Shown here piece by piece: positions 7,689 to 15,607 of a stretch of DNA of 60,446 nucleotides (the stretch's first letter is position 1; every line of letters begins with the position of its first letter). The notes under the pieces are model-generated. The model searched no databases, was not told where the DNA came from, and saw only the letters and a list, made by a program, of their open reading frames with translations. Source of the DNA: Pseudomonas pudica (GTDB taxonomy: Bacteria > Pseudomonadota > Gammaproteobacteria > Pseudomonadales > Pseudomonadaceae); assembly GCF_015680405.1 (NCBI RefSeq), contig NZ_JADLJS010000035.1, positions 1-60,446 of the forward strand, given 5' to 3'. Both the position numbers and the translations under genes were made by a program.

Positions 7689-7727
7689 CTGAACCGCGAC
7701 TGAACCCTGGCTGAACCCCGGCTGAAC
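7689..7727 (-). promoter_or_regulatory. Four 11-bp-phased direct repeats, probable PhoP binding array for oprH
   Basis: CTGAAC occurs at 7689, 7700, 7711 and 7722, exactly 11 bases apart; on the oprH strand the unit is GGTTCAG-N4. Tandem half-sites with 11-bp periodicity are the usual operator form of OmpR/PhoB-family regulators, and the promoter-proximal copy sits where a -35 region would be for a -10 near TACTCT. The array begins 61 bases upstream of the oprH ATG and ends 31 bases upstream of the divergent hydrolase ATG, so it could act on both genes. Confidence 0.75.
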
Positions 7728-7757
7728 GAACCGTTTGCAGAACAAGGAGTAGTGACC

Positions 7758-8549
7758 ATGCGTGCCCTGCTGGCCTTGACCCTGATGTGCTGCGCCGCCC
7801 TCGCCCAAGCGGCGGTACAAACCCGCGAGATCCCCTACCAGGACGCCGACGGCAACCGCCTGGTCGGCTACTACGCCTATGACGATGCTATCGAAGGCAA
7901 GCGCCCCGGCATTGTCGTGGTGCATGAGTGGTGGGGGTTGAACGACTACGTCAAGCGCCGCGCCCGCGAGCTTGCGGCGCTGGGCTACAACGCGCTGGCC
8001 ATCGACATGTATGGCGACGGCAAGCAAACCGAACACCCTGCCGACGCCAAGGCGTTCATGGCAGAGGCGATGAAAGACCCCAAGGCCGCGGAGCGGCGCT
8101 TCGATGCTGGCCTGGAGCTGCTGAAACTGCAGCCGAACACCAACAAGCATCAGTTGGGCGCGGTGGGTTATTGCTTCGGCGGCAAGGTGGTGCTGGATGC
8201 CGCACGCCGCGGCGAAAAGCTCGATGGCGTGGTGAGCTTCCATGGCGCACTGGCCACCCAGACCCCGGCCAGGCCTGGGGTGGTACGCGCGGAGATCCTG
8301 GTCGAGCACGGCGCGGCAGACAGCATGATTACCTCGCAGCAAGTGGAGGCGTTCAAGGCCGAGATGGATGCAGCCAAGGTCAACTATGAGTTGGTCAGTA
8401 TCGAAGGGGCCAAGCATGGTTTTACCAACCCGGATGCAGACCGGCTGAGCCATGGCGAGCATGGCGGGCCGGATATCGGCTACAACAAGGCGGCGGATGA
8501 GAGTTCCTGGGCGGACATGCAGGCGTTCTTCAAGAAGGTGTTCAAGTAA
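7758..8549 (+). CDS. Periplasmic dienelactone hydrolase family protein
   Basis: An alpha/beta hydrolase of 263 residues with a short signal peptide (about 1-18, ending LAQA). The dienelactone-hydrolase catalytic triad is recognisable: Cys139 in GYCFGG, Asp188 in HGAADSM and His220 in KHGFTNP, with the helper Glu57 in VVHEWWGLNDY. Cytoplasmic DLHs act on dienelactone in chlorocatechol degradation; exported paralogues such as this have no settled substrate. ATG 7758 is chosen because AAGGAG is eight bases upstream; the GTG at 7752 is too close to that site. It diverges from oprH across the phased repeat array. Confidence 0.88.
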   Translation: MRALLALTLMCCAALAQAAVQTREIPYQDADGNRLVGYYAYDDAIEGKRPGIVVVHEWWGLNDYVKRRARELAALGYNALAIDMYGDGKQTEHPADAKAFMAEAMKDPKAAERRFDAGLELLKLQPNTNKHQLGAVGYCFGGKVVLDAARRGEKLDGVVSFHGALATQTPARPGVVRAEILVEHGAADSMITSQQVEAFKAEMDAAKVNYELVSIEGAKHGFTNPDADRLSHGEHGGPDIGYNKAADESSWADMQAFFKKVFK

Positions 8550-8557
8550 ACAACGCG

Positions 8558-8578
8558 AGGGGCCGCTTTGCGGCCCCT
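8558..8578 (+). terminator. GC-rich hairpin after the hydrolase gene
   Basis: AGGGGCCGC, a TTT loop and GCGGCCCCT form a perfect 9-bp stem nine bases after the stop. No T-tract follows, so it may be a weak terminator or a 3'-end stabiliser. Confidence 0.5.
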
Positions 8579-8624
8579 GCGATCCGATCTCCCACACCGT
8601 CGCCTCGGCTGGCACAATAGCCCC

Positions 8625-9326
8625 ATGAACACACTCCCCGCCTGCTGCGCCCCGCTCCAGCATCACTGGCCCCTGCCCCGCCCACTGCCCGGCGCGGTGC
8701 TGGTCAGTTGCAACTTCGACCATGCCCGCCTGGCACCCGACGACTTCCAGCGCGCCGGTGTCGTGCCAGGCGCCAGCCTGCAGCGTTCGGTGCCCAAGCG
8801 CCAGGCCGAGTACCTCGCCGGCCGGGTGTGTGCCCGCGCCGCGTTGCAGCGCCTGGACGGCCGTGACTACGTGCCCGGCACCCACGAGGACCGTTCACCC
8901 ATCTGGCCCGCCGGCATCCACGGCTCGATCACCCACGGCAAAGGCTGGGCCGCCGCCGTGGTCGCCGCCGAGGATAGTTGCCAGGGCCTGGGCCTGGATC
9001 AGGAAGCATTGCTGGATGACCAGCGTGCCGAGCGGCTGATGGGTGAAATCCTCACCCCACCCGAACTCGAGCGCCTGGACCGCCGCCAGCTCGGCCTTGC
9101 CGTCACCCTGACCTTCTCGCTGAAGGAAAGCCTGTTCAAGACGCTTTACCCGCTGACGCACCAGCGCTTCTACTTCGAGCACGCCGAAGTGCTGGACTGG
9201 TCTGCCGAAGGCCTGGCCCGCCTGCGCCTGCTCACCGACCTGTCGCCGCAATGGCGGCATGGCGCCGAACTGCAGGGCCAGTTCTGCCTGCAGGACGGCC
9301 ACTTGCTCAGCCTGGTCAGCGTCTGA
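8625..9326 (+). CDS. pcpS: 4'-phosphopantetheinyl transferase, Sfp/EntD type (PcpS-like)
   Basis: This enzyme transfers 4'-phosphopantetheine from CoA to carrier proteins, converting apo-ACP and siderophore-synthetase carrier domains to the holo form. The 233-residue length fits the EntD/PcpS subgroup. Motifs are SVPKRQAEYLAGR near the N-terminus, HGSITHGKGWAAAVV, the magnesium-binding GLGLDQE, and FSLKESLFKTLYP, which is the F/W-S-x-K-E-A/S signature. P. aeruginosa has a single such enzyme (PcpS) serving both primary and secondary metabolism; whether that holds here cannot be seen. The gene ends three bases before the convergent sensor-kinase stop. Confidence 0.9.
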   Translation: MNTLPACCAPLQHHWPLPRPLPGAVLVSCNFDHARLAPDDFQRAGVVPGASLQRSVPKRQAEYLAGRVCARAALQRLDGRDYVPGTHEDRSPIWPAGIHGSITHGKGWAAAVVAAEDSCQGLGLDQEALLDDQRAERLMGEILTPPELERLDRRQLGLAVTLTFSLKESLFKTLYPLTHQRFYFEHAEVLDWSAEGLARLRLLTDLSPQWRHGAELQGQFCLQDGHLLSLVSV

Positions 9327-9329
9327 CCG

Positions 9330-10937
9330 TCACAACGGTGCCTGCTGCCGCGGCCAGTTCAGGCTGAAGCAGGCACCACCCAGCGCGACGCTGCGCCCCA
9401 CCGTGGCCCGGCCCGCGTGCCAGTAGATGATCCGCCGCACGATAGACAAGCCCAGGCCATGCCCGCCCGAGGCGCGGGTACGGCTGTCGTCGAGGCGGGT
9501 GAACGGTGTGAAGATTCGATCCCAGACACCCTCGGGAATGCCCGGGCCGTCATCCTCTACATCGATGCGGCAGCGTTGTTGCCCCAACTGGTAGCTCAGG
9601 CGCACCTCGGCCTCGGCGTGGCGCATGGCGTTGCCTACCAGGTTCTGCAGGGCCCGGTGCAGGTAGCGCGGCTCGGCTTCGACCCAGGCGCCTTCGCCCT
9701 CGGCACCCTGGCACTCACCGCGCACCACCCGTACCTCGGCACGCAGCGGCGCAAGCTCTTCGATCACCCGGTCGAGCAAGGCATCCAGGTCGATCCGCTC
9801 GAACTTCAGCGCCGGTGCACCCTGCTCCAGGCGGGCATAGGTGAGCATCTCGTCGACCAGCTTGTCGAGGTCCTGGATATCCCCGTCCATACCCGCCAGG
9901 TGCTTGGCCCGGGCCTGCTCGGTGGTGGCACTTTCGATCATCTCCAGGCCAAAGCGCAGGCGTGCCACCGGCGTGCGCAGCTCGTGGGAAACCGCCCGCA
10001 CCAGCTCGCGTTGCATGGTCAGCGAGCGCTGCAGGTGTTCGGCCATGCCGTTGAAGGCCGCGGCCAGGCGCCCCACCGAGTCGGCATCGCCAGCCGGCAC
10101 GCGGGTGTCCAGGCTGCCCTGGGCGATGCGCGTTGCAGCAATCTCCAGGCCCGACACGCGTCGCTCCAGTTGGCGCACCAGCAGGTAGACCACCAGGCCG
10201 ATCAGGCACAGGCCAAGAAAGGTGATCAGGATCAGCAACTGCGGCGGATACGGGTTGAGCTGGTACAGCGGGCCGATTTCCAGCACCCAGGGCGAACCAG
10301 CCAGCCCGGCGAACACGCGGATCGAGTCACCATCCTTGCCCAGGGCCATGACCGTGTCGCCCTCCTCGACCCGGCGCCGCTGGTCATCGTCCAGGCTCAC
10401 CCGCTCGATGCGCTGCAGGGCCACACCAAAGCCAAAGCCCTTTTCTTTCTTGATCTGTGCCAGGCGCTGCTGTTGTTCAGTCACCGGGTAGCGCACCAGT
10501 TCGTCAGCCAGCAGATAGAGCGTGGCCCGCGCCAGTTGCTCGCTGATCTGTTTGATCTGCGCTACCAGCATCAGGTCTTCCTGGCCGACCTTGCGCAGCA
10601 CCTGGGCCGCATGGGGGCCGGTCTTCTCGACCACCACCAGGCCGCGGTACAGGCGCGCCCGCTGGCCGCCATCGAGCGTGCGCGCGGTCATCGGTTGCAA
10701 CGCCAGCGGCACGCCAAGCAGGCGCTCCCAGATCAGCAGCGAGCGCTTGCGCTCGGTGTCGTTCTGCAGCGCCAGGTTGTCGGCCATCAGGCTGAAGGTA
10801 CCCTGGGCCAGGCCCTCGCGGTGCTGGGCGGCACGCACTTCGTTGACCAGGTGCAGGCTGAGCCCGCCAAGCAGGGCCACCAGCACCAGCACGGCCAGCA
10901 TGCCGCCATAGATGCGCAGGAAGATCGAGTTGTTCAT
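9330..10937 (-). CDS. Sensor histidine kinase, RstB-like
   Basis: Membrane kinase of 535 residues. TM1 is about residues 11-32, a roughly 200-residue periplasmic domain follows, TM2 is about 233-253 and a HAMP domain occupies about 254-305. The dimerisation helix carries the phosphoacceptor His318 (AVSHELRTPVARLRFG). The ATPase domain shows the N box (ALQNLVGNAMRHA), DDGPGIP, FTPFTRLDDSR and GHGLGLSIVRRIIYWH. ATG 10937 overlaps the response-regulator stop, so the two genes form a translationally coupled pair. The signal is unknown; the RstB label reflects the paired RstA-like regulator and should be treated as family-level. Confidence 0.85.
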   Translation of the reverse strand: MNNSIFLRIYGGMLAVLVLVALLGGLSLHLVNEVRAAQHREGLAQGTFSLMADNLALQNDTERKRSLLIWERLLGVPLALQPMTARTLDGGQRARLYRGLVVVEKTGPHAAQVLRKVGQEDLMLVAQIKQISEQLARATLYLLADELVRYPVTEQQQRLAQIKKEKGFGFGVALQRIERVSLDDDQRRRVEEGDTVMALGKDGDSIRVFAGLAGSPWVLEIGPLYQLNPYPPQLLILITFLGLCLIGLVVYLLVRQLERRVSGLEIAATRIAQGSLDTRVPAGDADSVGRLAAAFNGMAEHLQRSLTMQRELVRAVSHELRTPVARLRFGLEMIESATTEQARAKHLAGMDGDIQDLDKLVDEMLTYARLEQGAPALKFERIDLDALLDRVIEELAPLRAEVRVVRGECQGAEGEGAWVEAEPRYLHRALQNLVGNAMRHAEAEVRLSYQLGQQRCRIDVEDDGPGIPEGVWDRIFTPFTRLDDSRTRASGGHGLGLSIVRRIIYWHAGRATVGRSVALGGACFSLNWPRQQAPL

Positions 10938-11632
10938 GGGGCCTCGCCGACGAACAGATAGCCCTTGCTGCGCAGGGTCTTGATCAGCCTTGGCTGGAGC
11001 GGGTCGTCGCCGATCTTGGGGCGGATCCTGGAGATGCGTATGTCGATGGAGCGGTCCTGGCCGTCGTAGCCGACGCCACGCAGAGCAGTGAAGATCTGCT
11101 CGCGCGTCAGCACCCGCCCGGCGTTGCTGGCCAACAGCCAGAGCAGGTCGAATTCGGCGCCGGTCAGCTCGATCAGCTGTTCACCCAGATGCGCCTCGCG
11201 CAGGCGATTGTCGATGCGCAGCGCGCCGAAGGCCAGGTCCTGGCGCTTGCTGTCTGGTGCTTCGCTGCGGCGCAGCAGGGCGTGGATGCGTGCCAGCAGC
11301 AGGCGTGGGCGTACGGGTTTGCAGACGTAGTCGTCGGCGCCCAGGTCCAGGCCCTGGACCTGGTCGAGTTCATCGCTGCGGGCGGTCAGCATAAGGATCG
11401 GGCCGGGGTACTGGCTGCGCACCCGGCGGCAGATGCTCAGGCCGTCCTCGCCGGGCAGCATCAGGTCGAGAATGACCAGGTCGGGCTGGCTGTCGACGAT
11501 GCGCCGCGCGGCGCGGGCGCCATCGGCCTCGACGCTGACTTCGTAGCCGTTGGCCTGCAGGTACTCGGCGGTGAGCTCGGCCAGGCGCTGGTCGTCTTCG
11601 ACGATAAGGATGCGAGGTGCGAGGTGGTCCAT
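10934..11632 (-). CDS. OmpR-family response regulator, RstA-like
   Basis: A 232-residue regulator. The receiver domain has the acidic residues of VEDD (11-14), phosphoacceptor Asp56 (VILDLMLPGEDG), LTARSDE and the conserved Lys of DYVCKPVRP. The winged-helix domain has LTGAEFDLLWLLASNAGRVLTR and SIDIRISRIRPKIG. ATG 11632 is the first plausible start; the frame continues upstream into a REPIN, which I take as non-coding. It pairs with the kinase immediately downstream. In P. putida the same pair lies between nrdA and the PPTase gene, as I recall. Confidence 0.88.
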   Translation of the reverse strand: MDHLAPRILIVEDDQRLAELTAEYLQANGYEVSVEADGARAARRIVDSQPDLVILDLMLPGEDGLSICRRVRSQYPGPILMLTARSDELDQVQGLDLGADDYVCKPVRPRLLLARIHALLRRSEAPDSKRQDLAFGALRIDNRLREAHLGEQLIELTGAEFDLLWLLASNAGRVLTREQIFTALRGVGYDGQDRSIDIRISRIRPKIGDDPLQPRLIKTLRSKGYLFVGEAP

Positions 11633-11663
11633 GGCTTTGCCTATGTTTGTTGTTTTTCTATGG

Positions 11664-11773
11664 CCTGCGCCGGCCTTTTCGCGGGTGAACCCGCTCCCAC
11701 AAGGACCGCACCGCTTTCGACCCCTGTGCAGTACCTGTGGGAGCGGGTTCACCCGCGAAAGGGCCAGCACAGG
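11664..11773. repeat. REPIN upstream of the RstA-like regulator
   Basis: An inverted REP pair of the CCCGCTCCCACA subtype: CCTGCGCCGGCC and CGGGTGAACCCGCTCCCACA on the left, TGTGGGAGCGGGTTCACCCG then GGGCCAGCACAGG on the right. It lies about 30 bases upstream of the regulator start, an unusual 5'-side location for a REP. Confidence 0.9.
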
Positions 11774-11996
11774 CAACATAACCCTTTAACCAAAAAGCAA
11801 CATCCCCTCGGAATACTACGGCTGCTATCCGGCACTGCCAACCTGCCAGCAGCCCCTCGACTGAACCGTTTTTTGTGATAGGGTTCGCGCCCGAAAAATT
11901 CTGCCCCGGGGCAACAAGGCGCAGAAAAATACTGCAAACCACTTGGCACAAGGCCTACAGCGAATACCCACCATTCACTCACAAAGTACGCACAAG

Positions 11997-12005
11997 TTAT
12001 CCACA
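11997..12005 (+). promoter_or_regulatory. DnaA box upstream of nrdA
   Basis: TTATCCACA is a perfect match to the strong DnaA box. It is 11 bases upstream of the proposed nrdA -35 element. DnaA is known to regulate nrdAB in E. coli, so a role in coupling dNTP supply to replication initiation is plausible. Confidence 0.65.
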
Positions 12006-12015
12006 GGCGCTCGCC

Positions 12016-12044
12016 TTGCAAAGCCCCCGATACCGCATTATCTT
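12016..12044 (+). promoter_or_regulatory. Predicted sigma-70 promoter of nrdA
   Basis: TTGCAA (12016-12021) and TATCTT (12039-12044) are separated by 17 bases. The -10 element falls inside the upstream NrdR box, so NrdR binding would block RNA polymerase. The transcript start would be near 12051, giving a leader of about 410 bases. The remaining upstream sequence, 11780-11996, shows no gene. Confidence 0.6.
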
Positions 12045-12079
12045 GTATCCCGATCGCAGCGAACCACTAGATATAGGGT
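12033..12079 (+). promoter_or_regulatory. Pair of NrdR boxes controlling nrdA
   Basis: Box 1 is 12033-12048 (CCGCATTATCTTGTAT) and box 2 is 12064-12079 (CCACTAGATATAGGGT). Compared with the palindromic consensus ACACWATATCTAGTGT they match at about 12 and 14 of 16 positions (either strand). Their starts are 31 bases apart, three helical turns, the spacing known for the dATP/ATP-sensing repressor NrdR. The nrdR gene itself is not in this window. Confidence 0.8.
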
Positions 12080-12460
12080 TTCGTGCAAAATCACACATAA
12101 AAGTCAACCCGCAAAATCAAGCGATTTTTTCGGGTGAACTTCAAGTGATTCCAGCAGCCAAACCGCTCCTGCGGAGGCGACCGAGGCAAGCCCTTGCAGG
12201 GCCTTGTTCGGGTATGGGTGTTACAGGCCAGGCCTGGTACCCATCAGCAACAGTTTTTGGGCCCGGCCCAGAACCTTTGACTTCGGCCAGGGAGCGGCGA
12301 GCCAATTGCCCTTATTCCTGAGTCTGTCCCGAAGTTGGTACGCCCGCGCGGGCGGATGCGCATGCATTGCCCATCCCCGCCAGGCCATCGAGCAAGTGGA
12401 CGGAACGGTGGGCGCCCAAAAGGCGCCTGAACAATATAGAAACTGTGGAGACACCCACTC
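12080..12460 (+). other. Long structured 5' leader of nrdA, no recognised riboswitch
   Basis: About 380 bases with no convincing open frame. It contains several possible hairpins, including CGCTCCTGCGGAGGCG (12164-12179), GGGTATGGGTG pairing with CCTGGTACCC near 12210-12242, GCCCGCGCGGGC (12342-12353) and GGCGCCCAAAAGGCGCC (12411-12427) about 30 bases before the ATG. No cobalamin-riboswitch GCCACTG box is visible. Confidence 0.4.
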
Positions 12461-15340
12461 ATGCAAACCGACACAACTCGCGAGAACCCGCAGGCCAAGG
12501 TGCCGCAGGCCGCCGATTCCAACCAGGATCTGGCCGCCACCGCTCCCGGCCAACTGCGTGTGATCAAGCGTAACGGCACTGTCGTCCCCTACACCGACGA
12601 CAAGATCACCGTGGCCATCACCAAGGCGTTCCTCGCAGTTGAAGGCGGCACCGCCGCCGCTTCGTCGCGCATCCACGACACCGTCGCGCGCCTGACCGAG
12701 CAGGTCACCGCCACGTTCAAGCGTCGCATGCCATCGGGTGGCACCATCCACATCGAAGAAATCCAGGACCAGGTCGAACTGGCCCTGATGCGCGCCGGCG
12801 AGCAGAAGGTCGCCCGTGACTACGTGATCTACCGCGAGCAGCGCGCCAAGGAGCGTGCCACCCGCGTCAACACCGAGTCCGTGGTCGAGCCGCACCCAAG
12901 CATCCGCATCACCCTGGCCGACGGCAGCCTGGCGCCGCTCGACATGGCCCGCCTGAACACCATCATCAGCGAAGCCTGCGAAGGCCTGGCCGAGGTCGAT
13001 GGCGACCTGATCCAGCGCGACACCCTGAAGAACCTGTACGACGGCGTGGCCATCAAGGACGTCAACACCGCCCTGGTGATGACCGCCCGTACCCTGGTCG
13101 AGCGCGAGCCGAACTACTCGTTCGTGACCGCCCGCCTGCTGATGGACACCCTGCGCGCCGAAGGCCTGGGCTTCCTGAACGTGGCCGAGAGCGCCACCCA
13201 CCACGAAATGGCCGACCTTTACGCCAAGGCCCTGCCGGCCTACATCGACAAAGGCGTCGAGTTCGAGCTGCTGGACCCGGCCCTGAAAGGCTACGACCTG
13301 GACCGCCTGGGCAAGGCCATCGACCACGAGCGTGACCAGCAATTCACCTACCTGGGCCTGCAGACCCTGTACGACCGCTACTTCATCCACAAGGATGGCG
13401 TGCGCTTCGAGCTGCCACAGGTGTTCTTCATGCGTGTGGCCATGGGCCTGGCACTGGCAGAAAAAGACAAGGAAGCCCGCGCGATCGAGTTCTACAACCT
13501 GTTGTCGTCCTTCGACTACATGGCCTCGACCCCGACCCTGTTCAACGCCGGCACCCTGCGCCCACAGCTGTCCAGCTGCTACCTGACCACCGTGCCAGAC
13601 GACCTGTCGGGCATCTACCACGCGATCCACGACAACGCCATGCTGTCGAAATTCGCCGGTGGCCTGGGCAACGACTGGACCCCTGTGCGTGCACTGGGCT
13701 CCTACATCAAGGGCACCAACGGCAAGTCGCAGGGCGTGGTTCCGTTCCTGAAAGTGGTCAACGACACCGCCGTTGCCGTCAACCAGGGTGGCAAGCGCAA
13801 GGGCGCCGTGTGTGCCTACCTGGAAACCTGGCACCTGGACATCGAAGAATTCATCGAGCTGCGCAAGAACACCGGTGATGACCGTCGTCGTACCCACGAC
13901 ATGAACACCGCCAACTGGATCCCTGACCTGTTCATGAAGCGTGTCTTCGATGACGGCAAGTGGACCCTGTTCTCGCCTTCGGAAGTGCCAGACCTGCACG
14001 ACCTGACCGGCAAGGCCTTCGAAGAGCGCTACGAGTACTACGAAGCCCTGACCGAGTACAACAAGATCAAGGTGTTCAAGACCATCCAGGCCAAAGACCT
14101 GTGGCGCAAGATGCTGTCGATGCTGTTCGAGACCGGCCACCCGTGGCTGACCTTCAAGGACCCGTGCAACCTGCGTTCGCCGCAGCAGCACGTGGGCGTG
14201 GTCCACAGCTCGAACCTGTGCACCGAGATCACCCTGAACACCAACAAGGACGAGATCGCGGTCTGCAACCTGGGCTCGATCAACCTGCCGAACCACATCG
14301 TCGACGGCAAGCTGGACACCGCCAAGCTGCAACGCACCGTGAACACCGCCGTGCGCATGCTCGACAACGTGATCGACATCAACTACTACTCGGTGCCGCA
14401 AGCGCGTAACTCGAACTTCAAGCACCGCCCGGTCGGCCTGGGCATCATGGGCTTCCAGGATGCGCTGTACCTGCAGCACATTCCGTACGGCTCCGATGCT
14501 GCCGTCGAGTTCGCCGACAAGTCGATGGAAGCGGTCAGCTTCTACGCCATCCAGGCGTCCTGCGACCTGGCCGACGAGCGCGGTGCGTACGAGACCTTCC
14601 AGGGTTCGCTGTGGTCCAAGGGCATCCTGCCGCTGGATTCGCAACAGATCCTGATCGAGGCCCGTGGCGCCAAGTACATCGACGTCAACCTGGAAGAGTC
14701 CCTGGACTGGGCCCCGGTGCGCGAACGCGTCAAGAAAGGTATTCGTAACTCGAACATCATGGCCATCGCGCCGACCGCGACCATTGCCAACATCACCGGC
14801 GTGTCGCAGTCCATCGAGCCGACCTACCAGAACCTGTACGTGAAATCGAACCTGTCGGGCGAGTTCACCGTGATCAACCCGTACCTGGTCCGCGACCTGA
14901 AGGCCCGTGGCCTGTGGGACTCGGTAATGATCAACGACCTGAAGTACTACGATGGTTCGGTGCAGCAGATCGAGCGTATCCCGCAAGAGCTGAAGGACCT
15001 GTACGCCACCGCGTTCGAAGTCGAGACCAAGTGGATCGTCGATGCCGCCTCGCGTCGCCAGAAGTGGATCGACCAGGCCCAGTCGCTGAACCTGTACATC
15101 GCCGGCGCCTCGGGCAAGAAGCTTGACGTGACCTACCGCATGGCCTGGTACCGTGGTCTGAAGACCACCTACTACCTCCGTGCCCTGGCCGCGACCAGCA
15201 CCGAGAAGTCGACCATCAACACCGGCAAGCTCAACGCCGTTTCCAGCGGTGGCGACAGCGCCCCGGTCCAGGCAGCGGGCCCAGCGCCAGTGCCGAAGGC
15301 CTGCGCGATCGACGAGCCGGATTGCGAAGCCTGCCAGTAA
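12461..15340 (+). CDS. nrdA: Class Ia ribonucleoside-diphosphate reductase, alpha subunit NrdA
   Basis: NrdA reduces ribonucleoside diphosphates to deoxy forms together with NrdB. The 959-residue length includes two N-terminal ATP cones, as in other Pseudomonas NrdA: cone 1 about residues 28-125 (LRVIKRNGTVVPYTDDKI) and a degenerate cone 2 about 145-235. Catalytic features include the first redox cysteine in PQLSSCYLTT, the N-x-C-x-E radical site in SSNLCTEITLN, the second redox cysteine in AVCNLGSINLP, and C-terminal shuttle cysteines in CEACQ. ATG 12461 has GTGGAG upstream. The gene is separated from nrdB by a terminator-like hairpin and a REP, so NrdB may also have its own promoter. Confidence 0.96.
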   Translation: MQTDTTRENPQAKVPQAADSNQDLAATAPGQLRVIKRNGTVVPYTDDKITVAITKAFLAVEGGTAAASSRIHDTVARLTEQVTATFKRRMPSGGTIHIEEIQDQVELALMRAGEQKVARDYVIYREQRAKERATRVNTESVVEPHPSIRITLADGSLAPLDMARLNTIISEACEGLAEVDGDLIQRDTLKNLYDGVAIKDVNTALVMTARTLVEREPNYSFVTARLLMDTLRAEGLGFLNVAESATHHEMADLYAKALPAYIDKGVEFELLDPALKGYDLDRLGKAIDHERDQQFTYLGLQTLYDRYFIHKDGVRFELPQVFFMRVAMGLALAEKDKEARAIEFYNLLSSFDYMASTPTLFNAGTLRPQLSSCYLTTVPDDLSGIYHAIHDNAMLSKFAGGLGNDWTPVRALGSYIKGTNGKSQGVVPFLKVVNDTAVAVNQGGKRKGAVCAYLETWHLDIEEFIELRKNTGDDRRRTHDMNTANWIPDLFMKRVFDDGKWTLFSPSEVPDLHDLTGKAFEERYEYYEALTEYNKIKVFKTIQAKDLWRKMLSMLFETGHPWLTFKDPCNLRSPQQHVGVVHSSNLCTEITLNTNKDEIAVCNLGSINLPNHIVDGKLDTAKLQRTVNTAVRMLDNVIDINYYSVPQARNSNFKHRPVGLGIMGFQDALYLQHIPYGSDAAVEFADKSMEAVSFYAIQASCDLADERGAYETFQGSLWSKGILPLDSQQILIEARGAKYIDVNLEESLDWAPVRERVKKGIRNSNIMAIAPTATIANITGVSQSIEPTYQNLYVKSNLSGEFTVINPYLVRDLKARGLWDSVMINDLKYYDGSVQQIERIPQELKDLYATAFEVETKWIVDAASRRQKWIDQAQSLNLYIAGASGKKLDVTYRMAWYRGLKTTYYLRALAATSTEKSTINTGKLNAVSSGGDSAPVQAAGPAPVPKACAIDEPDCEACQ

Positions 15341-15349
15341 GGCTTGGCT

Positions 15350-15376
15350 GAGGCTTCCCCCGGGAAGCCTCTTTTC
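15350..15376 (+). terminator. Hairpin terminator or attenuator after nrdA
   Basis: GAGGCTTCCC and GGGAAGCCTC pair as a 10-bp stem around a CC loop, followed by TTTTCC. It could partially terminate nrdA transcription before nrdB. Confidence 0.75.
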
Positions 15377-15393
15377 CGTGTAGCCACACGGAA

Positions 15394-15430
15394 CCCTGTG
15401 GGAGCGGGTTTACCCGCGAAGAGGCCGGCA
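15394..15430. repeat. Single REP element between nrdA and nrdB
   Basis: CCCTGTGGGAGCGGG followed by the stem CGGGTTTACCCG and GAGGCCGGCA is one half of the REPIN seen elsewhere; the partner half is absent. The remainder of the 267-base gap has no gene. Confidence 0.8.
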
Positions 15431-15607
15431 CTGCCGCCTCCCGCCCCACAGCCAAACACAATAGGCCCGGGCGCCAAAGCCCAGGCCAGCCCCTCAAAGG
15501 GCACTCAGATTTGCGTGCACTGCTGTACCCCATCCGGGGCCAAAGCAACGCAACCAAGATCCACCGGCCATACTTCACAGATGGCCCTCAAGCAGGAGAA
15601 TCTCACC

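Noticed and set aside
7629..8885. Upstream extension of the oprH frame giving a 620-residue protein
   Set aside because: The extension is antisense to the hydrolase and PPTase genes. oprH has its own signal peptide and ribosome site at 7628.
11875..12321. 148-codon open frame upstream of nrdA
   Set aside because: It runs through the DnaA box, promoter and NrdR boxes, has no ribosome site and no recognisable domain.
12080..12460. Possible cobalamin riboswitch in the nrdA leader
   Set aside because: The conserved GCCACTG core is absent, and this is a class Ia (iron-dependent) reductase rather than a B12-dependent one.
12221..14986. Minus-strand open frame of about 920 codons opposite nrdA
   Set aside because: nrdA is unambiguous on the plus strand; the antisense frame shows no family features.
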